Below are positions 41,311-53,879 of a stretch of 64,000 nt of DNA, piece by piece. Source of the stretch: Phytophthora sp. 'mugwort' (Eukaryota > Oomycota > Peronosporomycetes > Peronosporales > Peronosporaceae); the NCBI GenBank assembly GCA_033558025.1, contig JAUCEF010000011.1, positions 1,798,001 through 1,862,000 of the forward strand, read 5' to 3'. Under the pieces are notes generated by a model, which did no database searches, was not told the origin of the DNA, and saw only the letters and a program-made list of their open reading frames with translations. The number at the start of each line of letters is the position of its first letter. Within the stretch, counting starts at the first letter, position 1. A program made the position numbers and the translations under genes.

Positions 41311-42239
41311 CCAAATGATATACGTCCCTGGCAAATACTTTTGCGTGGCGTATCATTTGGGCTGTTCCACAGCAACGGAGATTAGCTCCGACGCAAGTGA
41401 GATCGTGTCTTACATTCTGCCAGCCTACGTTCCGTACTACATGCCCTCCATCTTGAGAGCGTCGGCCATAGCGCATTGGCAATGCAGCGCCATTGACGCG
41501 ACGAGGTGGCGGTGCATGCAGTGTATCGCGGAGTTAGCTGCGCCCTCCAGCAGCGTCATCGTGCTCGCGTCATAGTACGGAAGGCCTACCTGGCGGCAAA
41601 CAGGCAGCGCATGTTTGAGCATGGGGCGTCGAGGGGTATGATAGCGCTGACGACGACGTGTTTATGGATACGACGGGATGTGTGCAGCGTTTACTCCGGA
41701 TGTCGAGCTTCAGACTGAAGCCATAAAGATCACCTCAAATAATTTAAAGGACTAAGGATTCTAATTTGATTAAATCAAATATTATCGTCTGTTAAATCTC
41801 TTATAATGAAGAAAAAACTCGGCTGTCATATCAACCGCCCAAAATTGTAGCATAGGTGACCACATGTACTTGTAAGTCGAAATCGACGAGGGAGCTTTAT
41901 TTGAACCGAAACGACTGGCTTCTGTACGAAAAGACTGAGGCATCGAGTTTTCTACTGGGCAATAAACGAAGTGGTGTAGGTTTGGACGGCTACCTTGTAC
42001 GTCGATTCTTACACATACCCCTAAGCGGAACGTCCAATCAGCTGCCTACAGTGAATCGACTGGTACGTATAATCTAGTTGCGTTGAGCTTGGAGCTCCGT
42101 TTGGAGAACTCAAACCCCAGGAAACATTACGACCGTTTCATGGCACTATAAAACTGGAGCCTCATCGACAACCTTCGCGGCGAGATACGCATCAGCGGGA
42201 AGCTCGACGCCATGCATTCCGAAAGGAGTGATTACAAGT
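41311..42239. other. Unassigned DNA between repeat B and MULE
   Basis: ORFs at 41264-41718 overlap in several frames with no recognised motif. From 41720 to 42240 the sequence is AT-rich. Confidence 0.25.
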
Positions 42240-43480
42240 CAGCTCAAGGGCTATCATGTATGCACCAGCAACGTCAACGAGCATTCAATGCGGCACTGAA
42301 TCAACAGCTGCAAGTCGGAGGCCTGTGCTCCTGCTTGTCCCGCTTGCAAATTCAAGCTCAAGGCCGTGTGCTATGACCGCACGCACCGGTGCCATATATA
42401 CCAACACGCCGAGCACGCTTCTTTCACCGTCACTGCCAAACACACGGAGATATCCCTTGAAATGTCGTCAGGGGCTATGCCTGCGTTGAAGCAAATGCAA
42501 ATTTTCGTCTACAACTACAGACGAAGCAAGCTGAAGAACACCGACATTGTCGATCAGATGGAAGAGATTACCGCTGGAGCTCGACTCACGGACGAGCTAC
42601 TGGACCGATTACATTCGGATACCCCTGGGACGAGGACGGCCCACCTTCCCTAGGCGATGGCAGTGATGAAGATCCATTAGTATTTGGTATTAGGACGAAG
42701 CCCTTGCTAAAGTATTCTGCCAGGGATCATGACACGTTCGTATTCCTCATGGATGCAACGTTCAAGCGCGTAACGTCTGCGTACTCACTCATTGTCTCTG
42801 GGGTCTCTGACGCTGCACTGCACGTCAGTTCTACCACATGGCGTTCTTCATAACATCTCAACGGACTGTCCCCCAGTAAACTCACGCTCTCCGCAGCCTC
42901 ATGGAAATTTTAAGACGGTAGTGGGGCAGATCTCGTGGCCCACATTGAATGGGCGATGCTGAGGACGCGCAGCTCAATGCAGTCGATCAAACATTAGCTG
43001 TTCCGAGGCAGTTTTCAATGGGTTCAACCATGGGCTACTATATATATACTTTTCCATGCGGTGGAAAATTTCAAGCAGGGCGTATCAAGTCTCGCGAACA
43101 ATTCGAAGTACCTGGTCTACCGACTAATCTACGAGATGCACTACTACTGTCCTGATGCCACCGAACTCACCGTAGTTCAGGAGCGAGCTGACACGCTGTG
43201 GCAAACTGTCCCGGAGCTTAGAAGGTTTGCCGAGTACGCCCCCCGCACATGGATCAAGTCGATGTTTTGCAAGTGGCAGTGTTTCTGGGCCCCCTCCGGG
43301 TGTGCGAAGACGAACAACCCCGTCAAGCAGTTCAACAATGTCATTAACCGCGATTACCCTGCGATCCCGCATTAAGTTCTGTGCTTTGTTCACAAAGGTG
43401 CTGTCGATGTGTCGCCATCGTTCAATCGTCCACCCTAACTTTTCTCGGAAGAAAAAGTCATCGACCACACTGATTGCTAG
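42240..43480 (+). pseudogene. MULE transposase relic
   Basis: Plus-strand pieces include a Cys/His N-terminal part at 42366-42653 (VCYDRTHRCHIYQHAEHASF). The first catalytic region is near 42735-42835 (VFLMDATFKRVTSAYSLIVSGVSD), where D-A-T-F/Y-K is the MULE signature. GDAEDAQLNAVDQT follows at about 42950-42990. CGKF-like and ENFKQGV frames lead into MEMHYY-like helices. The end, 43230-43370, has WIKSMFCKWQCFWAPSG then KTNNPVKQFNNVINRDY, typical of MULE C-terminal cores. Several frameshifts are present. It is distinct from the Ulp1-bearing MULE. Confidence 0.75.
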
Positions 43481-44189
43481 AGCGAAGCGGTTAAATCAAG
43501 GCTAAGCAAAATAGAGGCCACTCTACCCCGTCAGATCGTGTATTTCTTCTGGGCGGTTCCAGTGGACGGCCAAGCGAATACCAAGCCCGCAGCTGGCTCG
43601 ACCCCAAGCAAACGCCAAGAATGTTGAAGAAGGCGATCGAAACAACCGTCGGATGGAGCGCCTTGGTCAGCCAGTGGTGAGGTGTACAGTGGAGTTAGGT
43701 GCGGGAACATGCGGTTGCCGAGCTTTCTAGAAGTTTGAAGCTTGTATACACCTCTTTGCCTGCTTGTAACACGTCAACCATAAATTCCGGCTGGCCAGGA
43801 ACAGAGCCCCGCTTTGTAGATAGGCGTGTGATGCATGCCAAACCATCAACAGGAAGCCGTGGTCGCCTGGCGGTTGTTTCCTACGCACTATGTGCGGACT
43901 AGATCAAAATCGAGTCTGTCAGATTTTCTCGCGTTTTATACAGATTCGTGGGCAGTCTGCATATTTCGTTAAGAAAATTCGGTAAGATATATATTACTTC
44001 TTTCTTGACGTATTTTGATGGAGGTTCTGGACGACGAAGCGCATAGAGAAATCGATTATTTCGAATGCTTACGTGGATGGGTATACTGCCTGTTACGCAC
44101 GAAAGCCGGAACATCAGTTCAATGCGGGCGGCAACTTTAACAATTCAGCATTTTGTGATGGTTTCTTAATTTAAAGCAACCATCCGCGG

Positions 44190-44530
44190 TATGGTTGGTA
44201 TGAACTAGTCTATAGATGTTATTGGAAAACATCAGTACAACGTAATCTAATTTTCAAACCTTTGCACAACACGATTTGACTTCAGGGCTGCAAAAGCCGG
44301 AATGCATATCTTGAAGTTGAAGTTGACCAAATGTTGGTATGTCAAGTGTAAAGTTGAAGATGATATGTTTTGATGTGAACTAGTCCATAGATGTTTTTGG
44401 AAGACGTCAGGACAGCGTAATGCAAGTTTCAGAAAGGATATACAGCACGTTTTGACTTCAGGGCTGCAAAACGTCGGAATATGTATCTTGAAGTTGGAGT
44501 TATCAAACTACGGATTGCATTTTTCTAGGA
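44190..44530. repeat. 175-bp satellite-like tandem dimer
   Basis: Two diverged units start near 44190 and 44365. Anchors recur 175 bases apart: TGAACTAGTC (44201 and 44376), TAGATGTT, GACTTCAGGGCTGCAAAA and TATCTTGAAGTTG. Identity looks roughly 80 percent by eye. Confidence 0.75.
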
Positions 44531-46052
44531 TGCATGCATGGCAAGCAAAGTGGATACATATATAATGATTTGTATGGTAGAGTATATATGTATATATATA
44601 TAGTAAGACAGTTGAGGCTTTTATTCCGTTTCCTATTCACCCTGCTTCTTAGCTTTCCGAGCTTCACTCAATTTGTCGCGCAGCCGCTTACTCTGCCCCA
44701 CTATCCTTTTGCTGCTGCACGGGCTCGGGCAGGTTTTTCAGGGGTTGGTAGCTTCTCCAGAAACCGATGCTTCTCGTCTCGTAATTTGCTTCATCCCATT
44801 CTACCCCCCTATAACGCACTAAATCTTCAGCAGCGACAGTCAGACGTCCTTGGAACCTTTGGCGGCCCGAAGCAATCTTCGTTGCGTACCCAAAGGAATC
44901 CGGTCGGTCTTGCTCTCGTCCCCAAAGATGCCACCCCATTTGTTCTGGTCGGGCTCCCTGGTTAAAATCCGAGCAGAACAGCATGATGAACCAGATTGCT
45001 GAGATACACGACATCTCCAGGGAACTGTAAAACAAAGGTGCACTCTAGCATTCGGTTGAAGGTGTTTTCTCTTGTCGGCCCACTTGAACGAGTCGGCGTG
45101 GTTCAGTGAAAAGAATACCCAAATCTTGAAGCAGTTCCGAGCGCTGGGTGGGATGTAAGACACCACCCGCCCGTGATCAACATGTACTGGATTTCGCGGT
45201 TGCCAGCTTGTAGCCAGAATTCTGAGTCGTAGACGTATACCGCGTTTTCGGTTCAAGTGAAACTTTGAATAGTAGCCGCGTAGATTGACAGACAACGGGT
45301 CTGCTGGGCTCTTTTGATTAGCGTTCTATCGTACCTGGGCGCCTACGTTCACAAGCGTATGAGTATCTTCTGCTTCCAGAAACTCGTTCGTGTGCTTAGG
45401 TTTATTTTGTAGTTTATTCTTTCTTTGACCCCCTGCGACGTTGTCGCACACCTGGCGAAATACAAAAACAGGCGCACTACGCGTCACAGCCATATTCCAC
45501 GAGAATCCACCTGCAATATAACGATCGTGAAACTTGTAGATCTCGGCAAGATGATAAGTCTTATCGCCATAGTCTGCAAAGCTAAAGGTGAGGCAAAGTT
45601 GCTCCACATATCCATCGTTCATGTTTGCGTGTTTACGCGCCGTAGTGATAGCGACTAGTCTGGTCGTATAGACGTGAACGCCTTATCGCTATCAAGCTGA
45701 ATTCAACGCGTCGGGGTCCTTTCTGCTGGCGTCTCGCGCTCCTTGGAAACATTCCGTAGCTCTGCTTGCCCTGGGCGGCGCAGCGATCTCCGTCACCAAG
45801 ATTATGCGGTTCTTCCTGGTAGTAAGCGGCCTGATGCGTGCGCGCCAGCCTTCCTCAACGGGTTTCTGCCGCTGCGTCTCTTGCCATCGCCACCGGCTTG
45901 TGCTGGATGGGGTATCCCCCAATCGAGGGCGGCGTGAGGGCGACGGCGACTCCAGCCGCTCGCGCGGCTTCTCCTGATAAGCCACATCCGGCGAGACATC
46001 CGTGGCAAACGCCCGCAGCTAGTGCTGCTCTTCGTGATAAAGGGCGACATTT
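44531..46052. other. Unassigned DNA
   Basis: Minus ORFs at 44840-45295 and 45326-45622 overlap in opposed frames and show no recognised motif. From 45690 to 46050 the sequence is GC-rich with open frames on both strands, which may be fragments of the region that includes the ORF at 46053. Confidence 0.25.
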
Positions 46053-46415
46053 ATGGGACGCGTGACGCCGCTGGGCAAGCTCCTGCTGTTCGTCTTGGGG
46101 ACGGCCGCGGCCTTGAACTGCTTCTACGTGACGAGATGGCCGTCCTCGACAAGCTCTTTCTTCTTCTGCTTCGGTGGGTGGCGTTCGCGAAATGCGGTCG
46201 TGTACCGCGTAATTAACGGACATGCCCCCTATTCTTCTTCAATACAGAATTCAGGGCTAGGTCGAAAGCACATACCTGTCAGCCTATTTTCCATTTTTCC
46301 TCGAAATCGACTGTCTTACGTTACAAGGGCTAGTGCTAGGATGCTTCAATATCTAGCGTTGATAATATTACTAGGATGCTTGTACTGTAGGTTATGGATT
46401 GGTTGCGGTCAATAG
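46053..46415 (+). CDS. Candidate type II membrane protein N-terminus
   Basis: A 120-codon ORF starts MGRVTPLGKLLLFVLGTAAALNCF. The short basic N-terminus plus hydrophobic run resembles a signal anchor. After residue 55 the sequence loses coherence, suggesting either that an exon ends there or that this is a 5' gene fragment. A second hydrophobic run near the C-terminus may be chance. No family is recognised. Confidence 0.25.
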   Translation: MGRVTPLGKLLLFVLGTAAALNCFYVTRWPSSTSSFFFCFGGWRSRNAVVYRVINGHAPYSSSIQNSGLGRKHIPVSLFSIFPRNRLSYVTRASARMLQYLALIILLGCLYCRLWIGCGQ

Positions 46416-48064
46416 TAAATAGATGGGTTTGTTTTTGGTACAGTATGCCATCTCGTATGTAAAAAGGAAAAGTGTAGTGCTTTCCGGGCCGAATCACCAC
46501 AAAAACGCCAACACATCAATGCGGGGGCCAACCCATAGTAGAATAATATCGATGTGTTGGTCGGTTAAAAGATTGGAAAGGGAAGGATGACTATGGGCGC
46601 TGGTGCTAACCATCTCGAGCTCACCAGGACATCTTCAGAGATACGGACTGTCGTAGACAGAAGCCACCTGCTTTACTAGCCGTGAGAATGCAATACGTCC
46701 ATGTCAAAAAGAACATGCAGTTATACATACCATATCCTTATACAGCTCGGCAAGGCACTAGTTGCCATTCCGGTTATACCAGAGCTGCGCCCATTGGCAA
46801 CACACCTGCGGGCCGTCAGACACATCCGGGTCAACCAGTGATCCTAAACTCTGACAGCACTAGACGAGGAGCCCGACGCTCGTCGCCAGAACAGGATGTC
46901 TGGGTGGAAGCCTATAGCTGATGATACCAACATTATTGTTATGGGTTCAATTCCCATAACCTGGGATCCACTACACAACCTCCGAATCTTGGTTCACCGA
47001 CTTCTCGCTCGGTCGCCCCTACAGCGGTCTGTCCCGCCGACAGTACTGCGCTCGGCACCGTCCCCGCGCTGACAAGTAGAGCGGCTTGCAGTGCCAGGAG
47101 ATGCGCCACGACTCCAGAAGCTGCGGTACGTGACCGTGTTTGGCGTCCTTCAGGTCCAGCCGACCCAGCCGCGGACTGCCTCAAACAGTTCCCTGCGTAA
47201 GGTTCTCGGTCCTCAGCAGGTCGAATACGGTCGTCGTCCGTTGAAACGCCATGTTCGCTTGGAGTTCGTCGTCGTCGTTCATATTAGACCGTCGGTTCGT
47301 GCGAACCACGTATCGTCCCATGACGTCACCCCTTAACCAATTGTGATGTAGTAGGCTCGGCCGGCGCACCGCGCTGTCCTCCACCAAGTTGTAGCTGTTG
47401 CCAGAATGTACGTAGTTCCTGGCCATCAGCTTGTTGTACGTAATTTTCCACCAAGACTCGAATTACTTTCACGAGATCAGTCAGGGGCTCTTCCGAATCC
47501 TCGATGGATAGTAGACCTTTCCAACCGCCTGCAATCTCGAAATGCTTGGTTTCTCCGTTCCACCGATGATTCTTCAGCTAACCGACGGCCAACACGATGC
47601 CTTGTGCACATATACGGGTACCAACAGCTTGTCTGTCACTTCCAGACTATCATCGGCATACATCTTTAATCTCGATGCGTGCACGTCCAGTTTCAGCGGG
47701 GCTGCGTAGCGTTGTGCGTCAAAAGAAGAGGTATGACTCTCCAAGGCTTTGCTGTGGTTTCACCGAACCCCTAAGGTCTCCGCAGAGGCTTATATTCCTC
47801 TAGTTATATTACTAAAGACTCAAAGAGTTGGTATTCCTAAACCTAGGACAATACTATCTTTAATGCTAAAACTGAGCTGTTATTTGTTTTCTTATATGCG
47901 GCAAAGCCGCCTGTGGTGTAAATGTATGACTCTAACTATCTACCGTAGTTAAACCTAGTCAAATGCATATCGAGTTGCCCTCTGACCATGTACTGAAATC
48001 TTGTTAATCCATTTGATACCAAGTACCACTTGCTGCAAGGTGGCATGTAGCATGGCTACACTTC
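46416..48064. other. Unassigned DNA; LTR-like context possible
   Basis: No gene is supported. At 46937-46960 a short palindrome, GTTATGGG-TTCAATT-CCCATAAC, resembles a tRNA T-arm. A GC-rich block at 46990-47330 could be part of an LTR, but no second copy was found in the window. Confidence 0.25.
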
Positions 48065-49270
48065 GTGCTACCTTCGTGTAACCCCGTTATACTCTCTCCC
48101 TCTGAACCGTGGACACACAACTCGGATGTTCACAGCCAACTGGTCTTCTTACCTCGCACGTTCGCCTCGCGACAACAGCTCTCGCCGCGAGCTAAGCCCA
48201 TCTCTGTCCCCGACACCTTCGTCGTCTCCGTCGTCCCGTCCGGGAGAGGTTTCTGACTACGCGCCATCAGTAGCCGCGAGGCTCTCGGTATTTGGGTATC
48301 ACTCCGTGCACAAGCGTCTATACGATCAGAAGACCATGAATGGAGGCGGCGAAGCGGCTGGAAGCAGTACCACGTGCGATATGCGCGAAGCACCCTCTTT
48401 GCCGACCTTGAGGAAGGTAAAGAAGAGGTCGACTGCACTGAGTCCGTGACCGGTAGTCGCCCTGTCCGTTCGCCGAGCCCGCGCCCGCGCCGCCAACTCC
48501 GCGCTCCGAATCCTTTCGAGATCTCGACACCACGAGTCCTGCGCAAAGCGCCTCCGCTACCTTCGCGGGGGACGGAAGATTATTCCATGGGATCTGGTGT
48601 CCATAAAATCCTTTGGACGAAGTCCAGGAACAACAGGTTGCTAATGCTCCGCAGCTCCCACGCTCGAGGCAGCCTATGGCTCGGCCATTACTTACCCCGT
48701 CACGTCGTGACTATGGCTACGGGCTTCACGATCCAAGCGAAGTGGCTCGCCGAGCACCGTCGGAGTTGCTGAACATGTATGTGATTGGGCCGGCGGCACT
48801 ACGCCTGACGAGCTCGCTGCGCTAGAGTCTATCCGACAGAAATATTTGGCTCATCAAGTGACTACGCAGCGCGAGTATCGTGAGCGCCTACAAGTGCAAG
48901 CTTGGCACGGCTCGGCCCCACCGATGCGGACTTATCCAGTGGTGCTCCGGTCAGTAGAGACGACTTGGGAAGACGAGGCTCAGTTCCAGAGCTGGGTCGC
49001 AGTAGCCCGCAAGCTCGCTTCCATTGATGCCCTTCGGGCTAGTTCCGTGAAACTGATGTTCGAGTCGAACGTAGACTCCGTTTCGAGTTCGCGAAACTGA
49101 AGGCGATGCGCCAGTTTCCCAGTGCCTACTGGCCTCGCCCCGAGAGCTCTGTCGCACTCGGTGCTTCTGCTGTCACCGCCAGCGGCTCTCACGCACGTGA
49201 GGCCGCCCCTCTCCAAGACCAAAGCGACAGCTCTGCTCCTGTCTTGCCTCCATCCCCACCCCCACCGCGG
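48065..49270 (+). pseudogene. Gag-like ORFs of an unassigned retroelement
   Basis: Overlapping frames form a Ser/Pro/Arg-rich region (48126-48772), then a helical, Gln/Glu-rich part at 48846-49100 (TTQREYRERLQVQAW, EDEAQFQSWVAVARKLASIDAL), then Pro-rich sequence. No zinc knuckle is seen. It points toward the end of the minus-strand gypsy element but runs on the opposite strand. A gag origin is a guess from composition and location. Confidence 0.3.
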
Positions 49271-49319
49271 CTATTGCCGTGAAGCGCCAGGAGAGCGGTG
49301 CCTCGGTCACTGGCCCTCG

Positions 49320-49910
49320 GGGCTCTGCTGATCGCGTCGATCGAAAGCGTCCACGACGTCAGGGCAATCTTGCCGGATGGGAACCTCGCACTCCCAGGAG
49401 TTTTGTGAGTGAGGATAACCCCTCCACTTCTTCAGATATTAGGTACGACCCTGGCGACGACTCCGCGCCACTAAGCTCTCCACATGATAGTGAGAAGCTC
49501 CCTGATCATCGAGCAACAGCAGCGGAGGTCGATGACCAGCTGGATCCTCGCGCGAGTCGCAGTGATCTGCTACCGGTCGAGAGGCGGGTGCAGACCCTGT
49601 TTGACTCGCTGCAGTGGGCGACGAGTCACCGGGACCGTCTCGCTGACGAGATCGATGCCGTGCATTATCGAGTCGACTGGTTTCAGTCATCTGCCACGGT
49701 TGCCAACCGCCTGGAGCTCCTGGAGCAGCCCTCTGCTCGTTGCTTCGTAACGCTGGACCGTTCGCTCGCTGAGCTACATGGCCAGTTGGACCGCCTCGTG
49801 CGCCTCCCAGCGGTTTGGTCAGCCACCGGCTTTGGCTCCAAGGCCTCCGCGCGCATCCGAGCCGGGTCTCGATATGGCTCAAGGAAGCCTACGTAAAACA
49901 CGGGGTGTGT
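49320..49910 (-). pseudogene. Gypsy C-terminus with chromodomain
   Basis: MHTHPVFYVGFLEPYRDPARM (49850-49916) is the SH3-like tail that follows integrase. Downstream, HYHVESLVARSRRQGRT, a stop, then YLKKWRGYPHSQNSWE and IRQDCPDVVDAFDRRD (49320-49490) form a chromodomain with its aromatic cage residues (Y, W, W). Chromodomains target chromoviruses to heterochromatin. The plus-strand ORF at 49279-49896 is its antisense shadow. Confidence 0.75.
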
Positions 49911-50001
49911 ATGCATCTTCTTCGGAAAATTGAGCGTGTACGCAAGGCCCTAACTGGCCACGACCTTAAAAGACCCAATGAAGCGTGGGCGCAACTTAGT
50001 C

Positions 50002-51090
50002 TTAAAGACCGCAGACACTGCATGTGTAGGTAGATTTTTTATCGTTTAGTAAAACTTTGTCACCGACCACAAACACGTTAATGCTGCTTCTCTCCTTTGC
50101 ATCAGCCTGTTCCTTCTGAACATCTTGGCCTTTAGCTATCGTCTCGCGTAGTTGTCGTAAGACACTCAAACACGTAGACACGAACGTGTCGACTTGCTTG
50201 CGAACTGGAGCTGGGCTAATATCAGATATCCCATCGGCTATCCCTCCCACACTGAACCCAGAACCACGGAGTGGTGGCGTCAACGGGACGCGAGGGTGTG
50301 TGAGGCCGTATATGTAAAACGGGTAAAGCCTGTCAAGATGCATCGCATCGTTCAATGCAAACGCAACGAGTGGGAGCATGGCGCTCCATTGCTTGGGTCT
50401 GTCCACACAGGCACTCCGAAGCATGTCTTCGACAACGCGATTCACGCGTTCCGTCTGACCATCGGTCTGCGGATGGTCCACTGTGGACATGTCGAGTCGA
50501 GTGCCGAGCACCTTAAAGACCAACGACCAGAATTTACCCGTGAAACGGGGATCTCGATCCGAGACAATCGCCTTTGGCAGACGATGCCGTCGAAAGACAC
50601 GATTCATGAACAGCGTGGCCGTTCCTTCTCCATCGATGGAGTCCGACACCACCGCTAAATGAGCCATCTTGCTCATCTGTCGACAAAGACCACGATACCC
50701 GTGTTGCCCACGGCATCACACGGCAGGACGAACACAAAGTCCATACTCATGGATTGCCAACACCCCGTGAGTACAGGCAAGCTGGCCAGCGGCGCAGCCG
50801 AGTGTGGCGAGGGTTTAGCCCGTTGACACGTCTCACACGTGCGTACATTACGTACTGACCCACTTGTATGGCTTCGACCACCAGTAGTGGGAGCTAACCG
50901 AGCTGTATGGCTTCTCTCGGCCGAGATGACCACCAAGTGGGGTATCATGTGCCTCATAGAGGATACGATACTTGCGATCCTCTTCTTGAGGAACCACGAC
51001 ACGAGGGGTGTCTTCTGGACCAGTAGCGTAGTACAATAGGCCATCATCGAGATGTATATCGATGCAGCCACTGCATAATGTCTGAGTTAG
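50002..51090 (-). pseudogene. Gypsy integrase
   Basis: The zinc finger ends with VRTCETCQRAKPSPHS (about 50800-50850). The catalytic core shows MDFVFVL, KAIVSDRDPRFTGKFW and TDGQTERVNRVVEDML, so the D,D,E triad is present (50250-50760). Stops split it from RNase H. The final GDKVLLN motif lies at about 50050. Confidence 0.85.
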
Positions 51091-51505
51091 CAAACTCCGC
51101 GCTTCCTAACGCATGCCGCAATGCTATGCAGGACTCGCCACGAGCGAATGTAACGCGGATCAAGTCTGTCATAGACGAAGTCACCGTCGTGACGTGAGCG
51201 ATCTAATAGTCTGGCCTGCGTGATAACGCATCGGCCAAGACGTTCTACCAGCCAGGCTTGTACTTCACCTCGAGGTTGTACTCCGCAAGAATGAGAGGCA
51301 ACTGGCCATTCTCTGAGAGAGATGAGGCGACTGCGTTGCAGTGCGTAGCGACGCATGATCCGTGTAGGTCACAAACGGCTTGGAGCGGAGCATGCGAACC
51401 CTGATTTGGCGAGCATACTTCATCGCAAGTAGCTCTTTGTCGTGAACTGGATAGTTCTTCTCAGCACCTTAAGCTGGTGAGATTCAAACGCGATCACGCG
51501 TTCAC
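51090..51505 (-). pseudogene. Gypsy RNase H (distal part)
   Basis: ERVIAFESHQLK leads into KNYPVHDKELLAMKYARQIRV after a frameshift, then TDHASLRTATQSPHLSQRM and LADALSRRPDY. The proximal part (RPFSVVCDASDFAIGSALLPADAEG) lies at about 58717-58800, beyond the inserted LINE. Confidence 0.85.
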
Positions 51506-51519
51506 TCCCTTCAGCGTCT
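51506..51519. repeat. 14-bp target-site duplication, left (LINE copy 2)
   Basis: TCCCTTCAGCGTCT here and at 58703-58716 borders the LINE exactly. Confidence 0.9.
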
Positions 51520-51922
51520 AGTTTGCAATTTGCCGGCTACCCCACAAGTGCACATAGACAGGCCCATACCTGCTACTGCGCTTTCAAGCTTCGGTCTTTC
51601 CAGTCCCGTGTTGTCGTTTCTCCACCTCAGCCTATCTGTCGTGCTGTCGCCTCACCTGACTACCGGACCTTAAGACCCCGCCCCGCGCCGCGACACCACC
51701 ACCACGCTAAGCCGTCGTGCTGCTGCCGCCGAAGAACTAAGTCGTCGCAACTCCCAATCGAGCCGCTCCCTTGAAGCTGTTGCCGAGTTTGCGCCTGTGG
51801 CCCTAGGAGGTCAGAGGAGTGCGGCCTAGCCCTACCGTAAAGGAGGGAACGTGACAGCTGCGAGAGAGCAGCTGGAAGAAGAAACGCCCGAACTGGTCCG
51901 CCAGCCTTCGCAGCCCATCATC

Positions 51923-53877
51923 ATGGCGGCTCCTCGTCGTGACCAGACTTGGCATGCTGAGTGGCGAAACAAGGCCCCACAGGTCGAGTTCTCGTTGCCC
52001 ACCGATGACGCATTCGCGTCAGCGGAAAAGGCTATGTTGGATCCCGAGCGCAACGCTGATGACAAGAAAGCAGCTGCTCAACGTGGAGTTCCCCAGCTCG
52101 TCTCGAGTGAGTTGACCTACTCCATGTGGATTCCTGCGCGAGACCTGACCGCCACGTTCTCTGATACGGAGATCATGACCTTGCTCGGATCGGATACGCA
52201 ACCGGCCATCTGGTCGACCAACGTCAGCCATCTGCGCGATTTCAAGACCATCCGGAACGCTGGCATCAGCTTTGTATGCACTGATCAAGCTATCGTATCC
52301 AAGTTTGGTGGCCAGACGCTGTCGATCTGTGACCGAAACTATCGGGTTCAACCGTACTCCAAGTACTCCAGCTGGTACTATGTCGACTTGCAGCGCCTGC
52401 CTGACGAGGTCGATGACAGCGAGATCTACGACTGGCTCGCCGCACATGGGACACCACCGGTGTTCATCTGCCCTAGTCGTACGATCGCGGTCTGAGTCAC
52501 GCAGCCGCCAAGTGTACTTCAACCACAAGTCCCCGCCCGAGTCGCTGATGCTTACGCCAACGACGCCGTTGCGAGAAATCAAGTTCGGTGACCATGGATA
52601 CGCGGTGGTCAATCACCGCATCCGTGCGTTCAACCACGGCACGCCGCCCTTCCTGAAGGCGATGCACGAGAAACGCAAGGCTCACCCATCAGCATCTAAG
52701 TCGGTCGACCATGCGGCACATCAGGCTTCCTCGAAGCCTGCTGTTGCCTCGAGCGCCGAAGCCAATGTCACGCCTATGGAAACGTCGGACGCCGAGTACG
52801 AGCCATCCGAGCCTAATGACTCAGAAGTGAGTGACTCGGAAGCCAGTTCAGGCAGCGCTATGGAAGGTGTTGAAGGTGAAACTGTCGGAGACGGGATCAC
52901 AGTCCAGCCCAATTCTATCTGGCCGTCGGATGAAGAACCTCCAAATTTTCCCACTGGCTCGATCAAGCGAACGGACCGGGAGCCGGCGCGTATCTTGCGC
53001 GCCAAGCAACTTGTCTTTTGGCAAGATGTCCACTCCCACGGCCAAGACGAGGGAACTACCTCCGTCCCAGACTGGCTATCCAGTACTGGCATCCACCAAC
53101 CAGTATGAGTGGCTGAGTGAGGGAGATGGTGGCAATGTCCCACCTGATCAGGATATGACTCTCTGGGACAGTACTCAGATCCCGCCCTCCCCGGTTGCCT
53201 CGTATGTCAAGCTGTCCAAGCCTGCCGAAAAGATACTCAACAGCGCTGCGATCAAGTACCCTGCAGAGACGATCACCCTCAATGACCTCTGCGACGTCAT
53301 CGAATCGTATCTGACGGAGTTCTCGAACAACGCAGATGCCGATAGCAGCTTGTACGGGATCCAAGCCCAACCTAGCGTCCATCGCTTTTTATTAGACACC
53401 TCGGCTCCCGGTAACTATCAGCATCTTCGCAGCAAGACGTTTGGCCACGCAGTACTCCGAATGATCTCCACGAAGCTAGACTCCTCGGCGAAGGACTACT
53501 CGCTCAAGAACAAGTTGGCCGAGCTCTTCCCGGACGCTGACGACCTAAGCCCAGAAGTCGTGCTGCAGAGCCTTTGCTCTACCCCAAACGAGTTTTGGCT
53601 CCAAACGCGACTGGCCGAGTTTGATCTTGCGTTGCAATTTGCTCCAAGCATCTATATGGATCCGGTCAAGGTCTGCGCTCTAATCCAACAAGAAGCTACT
53701 ACGCTTCCCCATCCGATGTGGCACCTCTGGGACGATCGCACCCTAGGGGTACTGGTAACCTCGCCGTTGGCAACTCGACTCCTTGATGGCTCGTTGCCGG
53801 ACGACTTACGCCAATGCATCGTTGATCTCCAACAAGCGGCTTCGGCAGTAGCCAACTCGGGTAGCCCTTCTCTCTAA
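51923..53877 (+). pseudogene. LINE ORF1
   Basis: Three overlapping frames (to 52495, 52272-53108 and 52831-53877) make up one broken ORF1 of about 650 codons. The upstream frame opens with GTG at 51851; the first ATG is 51923 (MAAPRRDQTWH). There is an RNA-binding-like N-terminal region (YVDLQRLPDEVDDSEIYDWL), then a Ser/Glu-rich linker (EPSEPNDSEVSDSEASS), then a helical C-terminal part. No CCHC knuckle is visible. ORF1 proteins coat LINE RNA. Confidence 0.7.
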
Positions 53878-53879
53878 TG

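Noticed and set aside
46937..46960. tRNA or SINE from the T-arm-like palindrome
   Set aside because: A single hairpin with a weak A-box candidate; no cloverleaf can be drawn.
49279..49896. 205-codon plus-strand ORF as a gene
   Set aside because: It is antisense to the gypsy chromodomain, whose motifs are clear on the minus strand.
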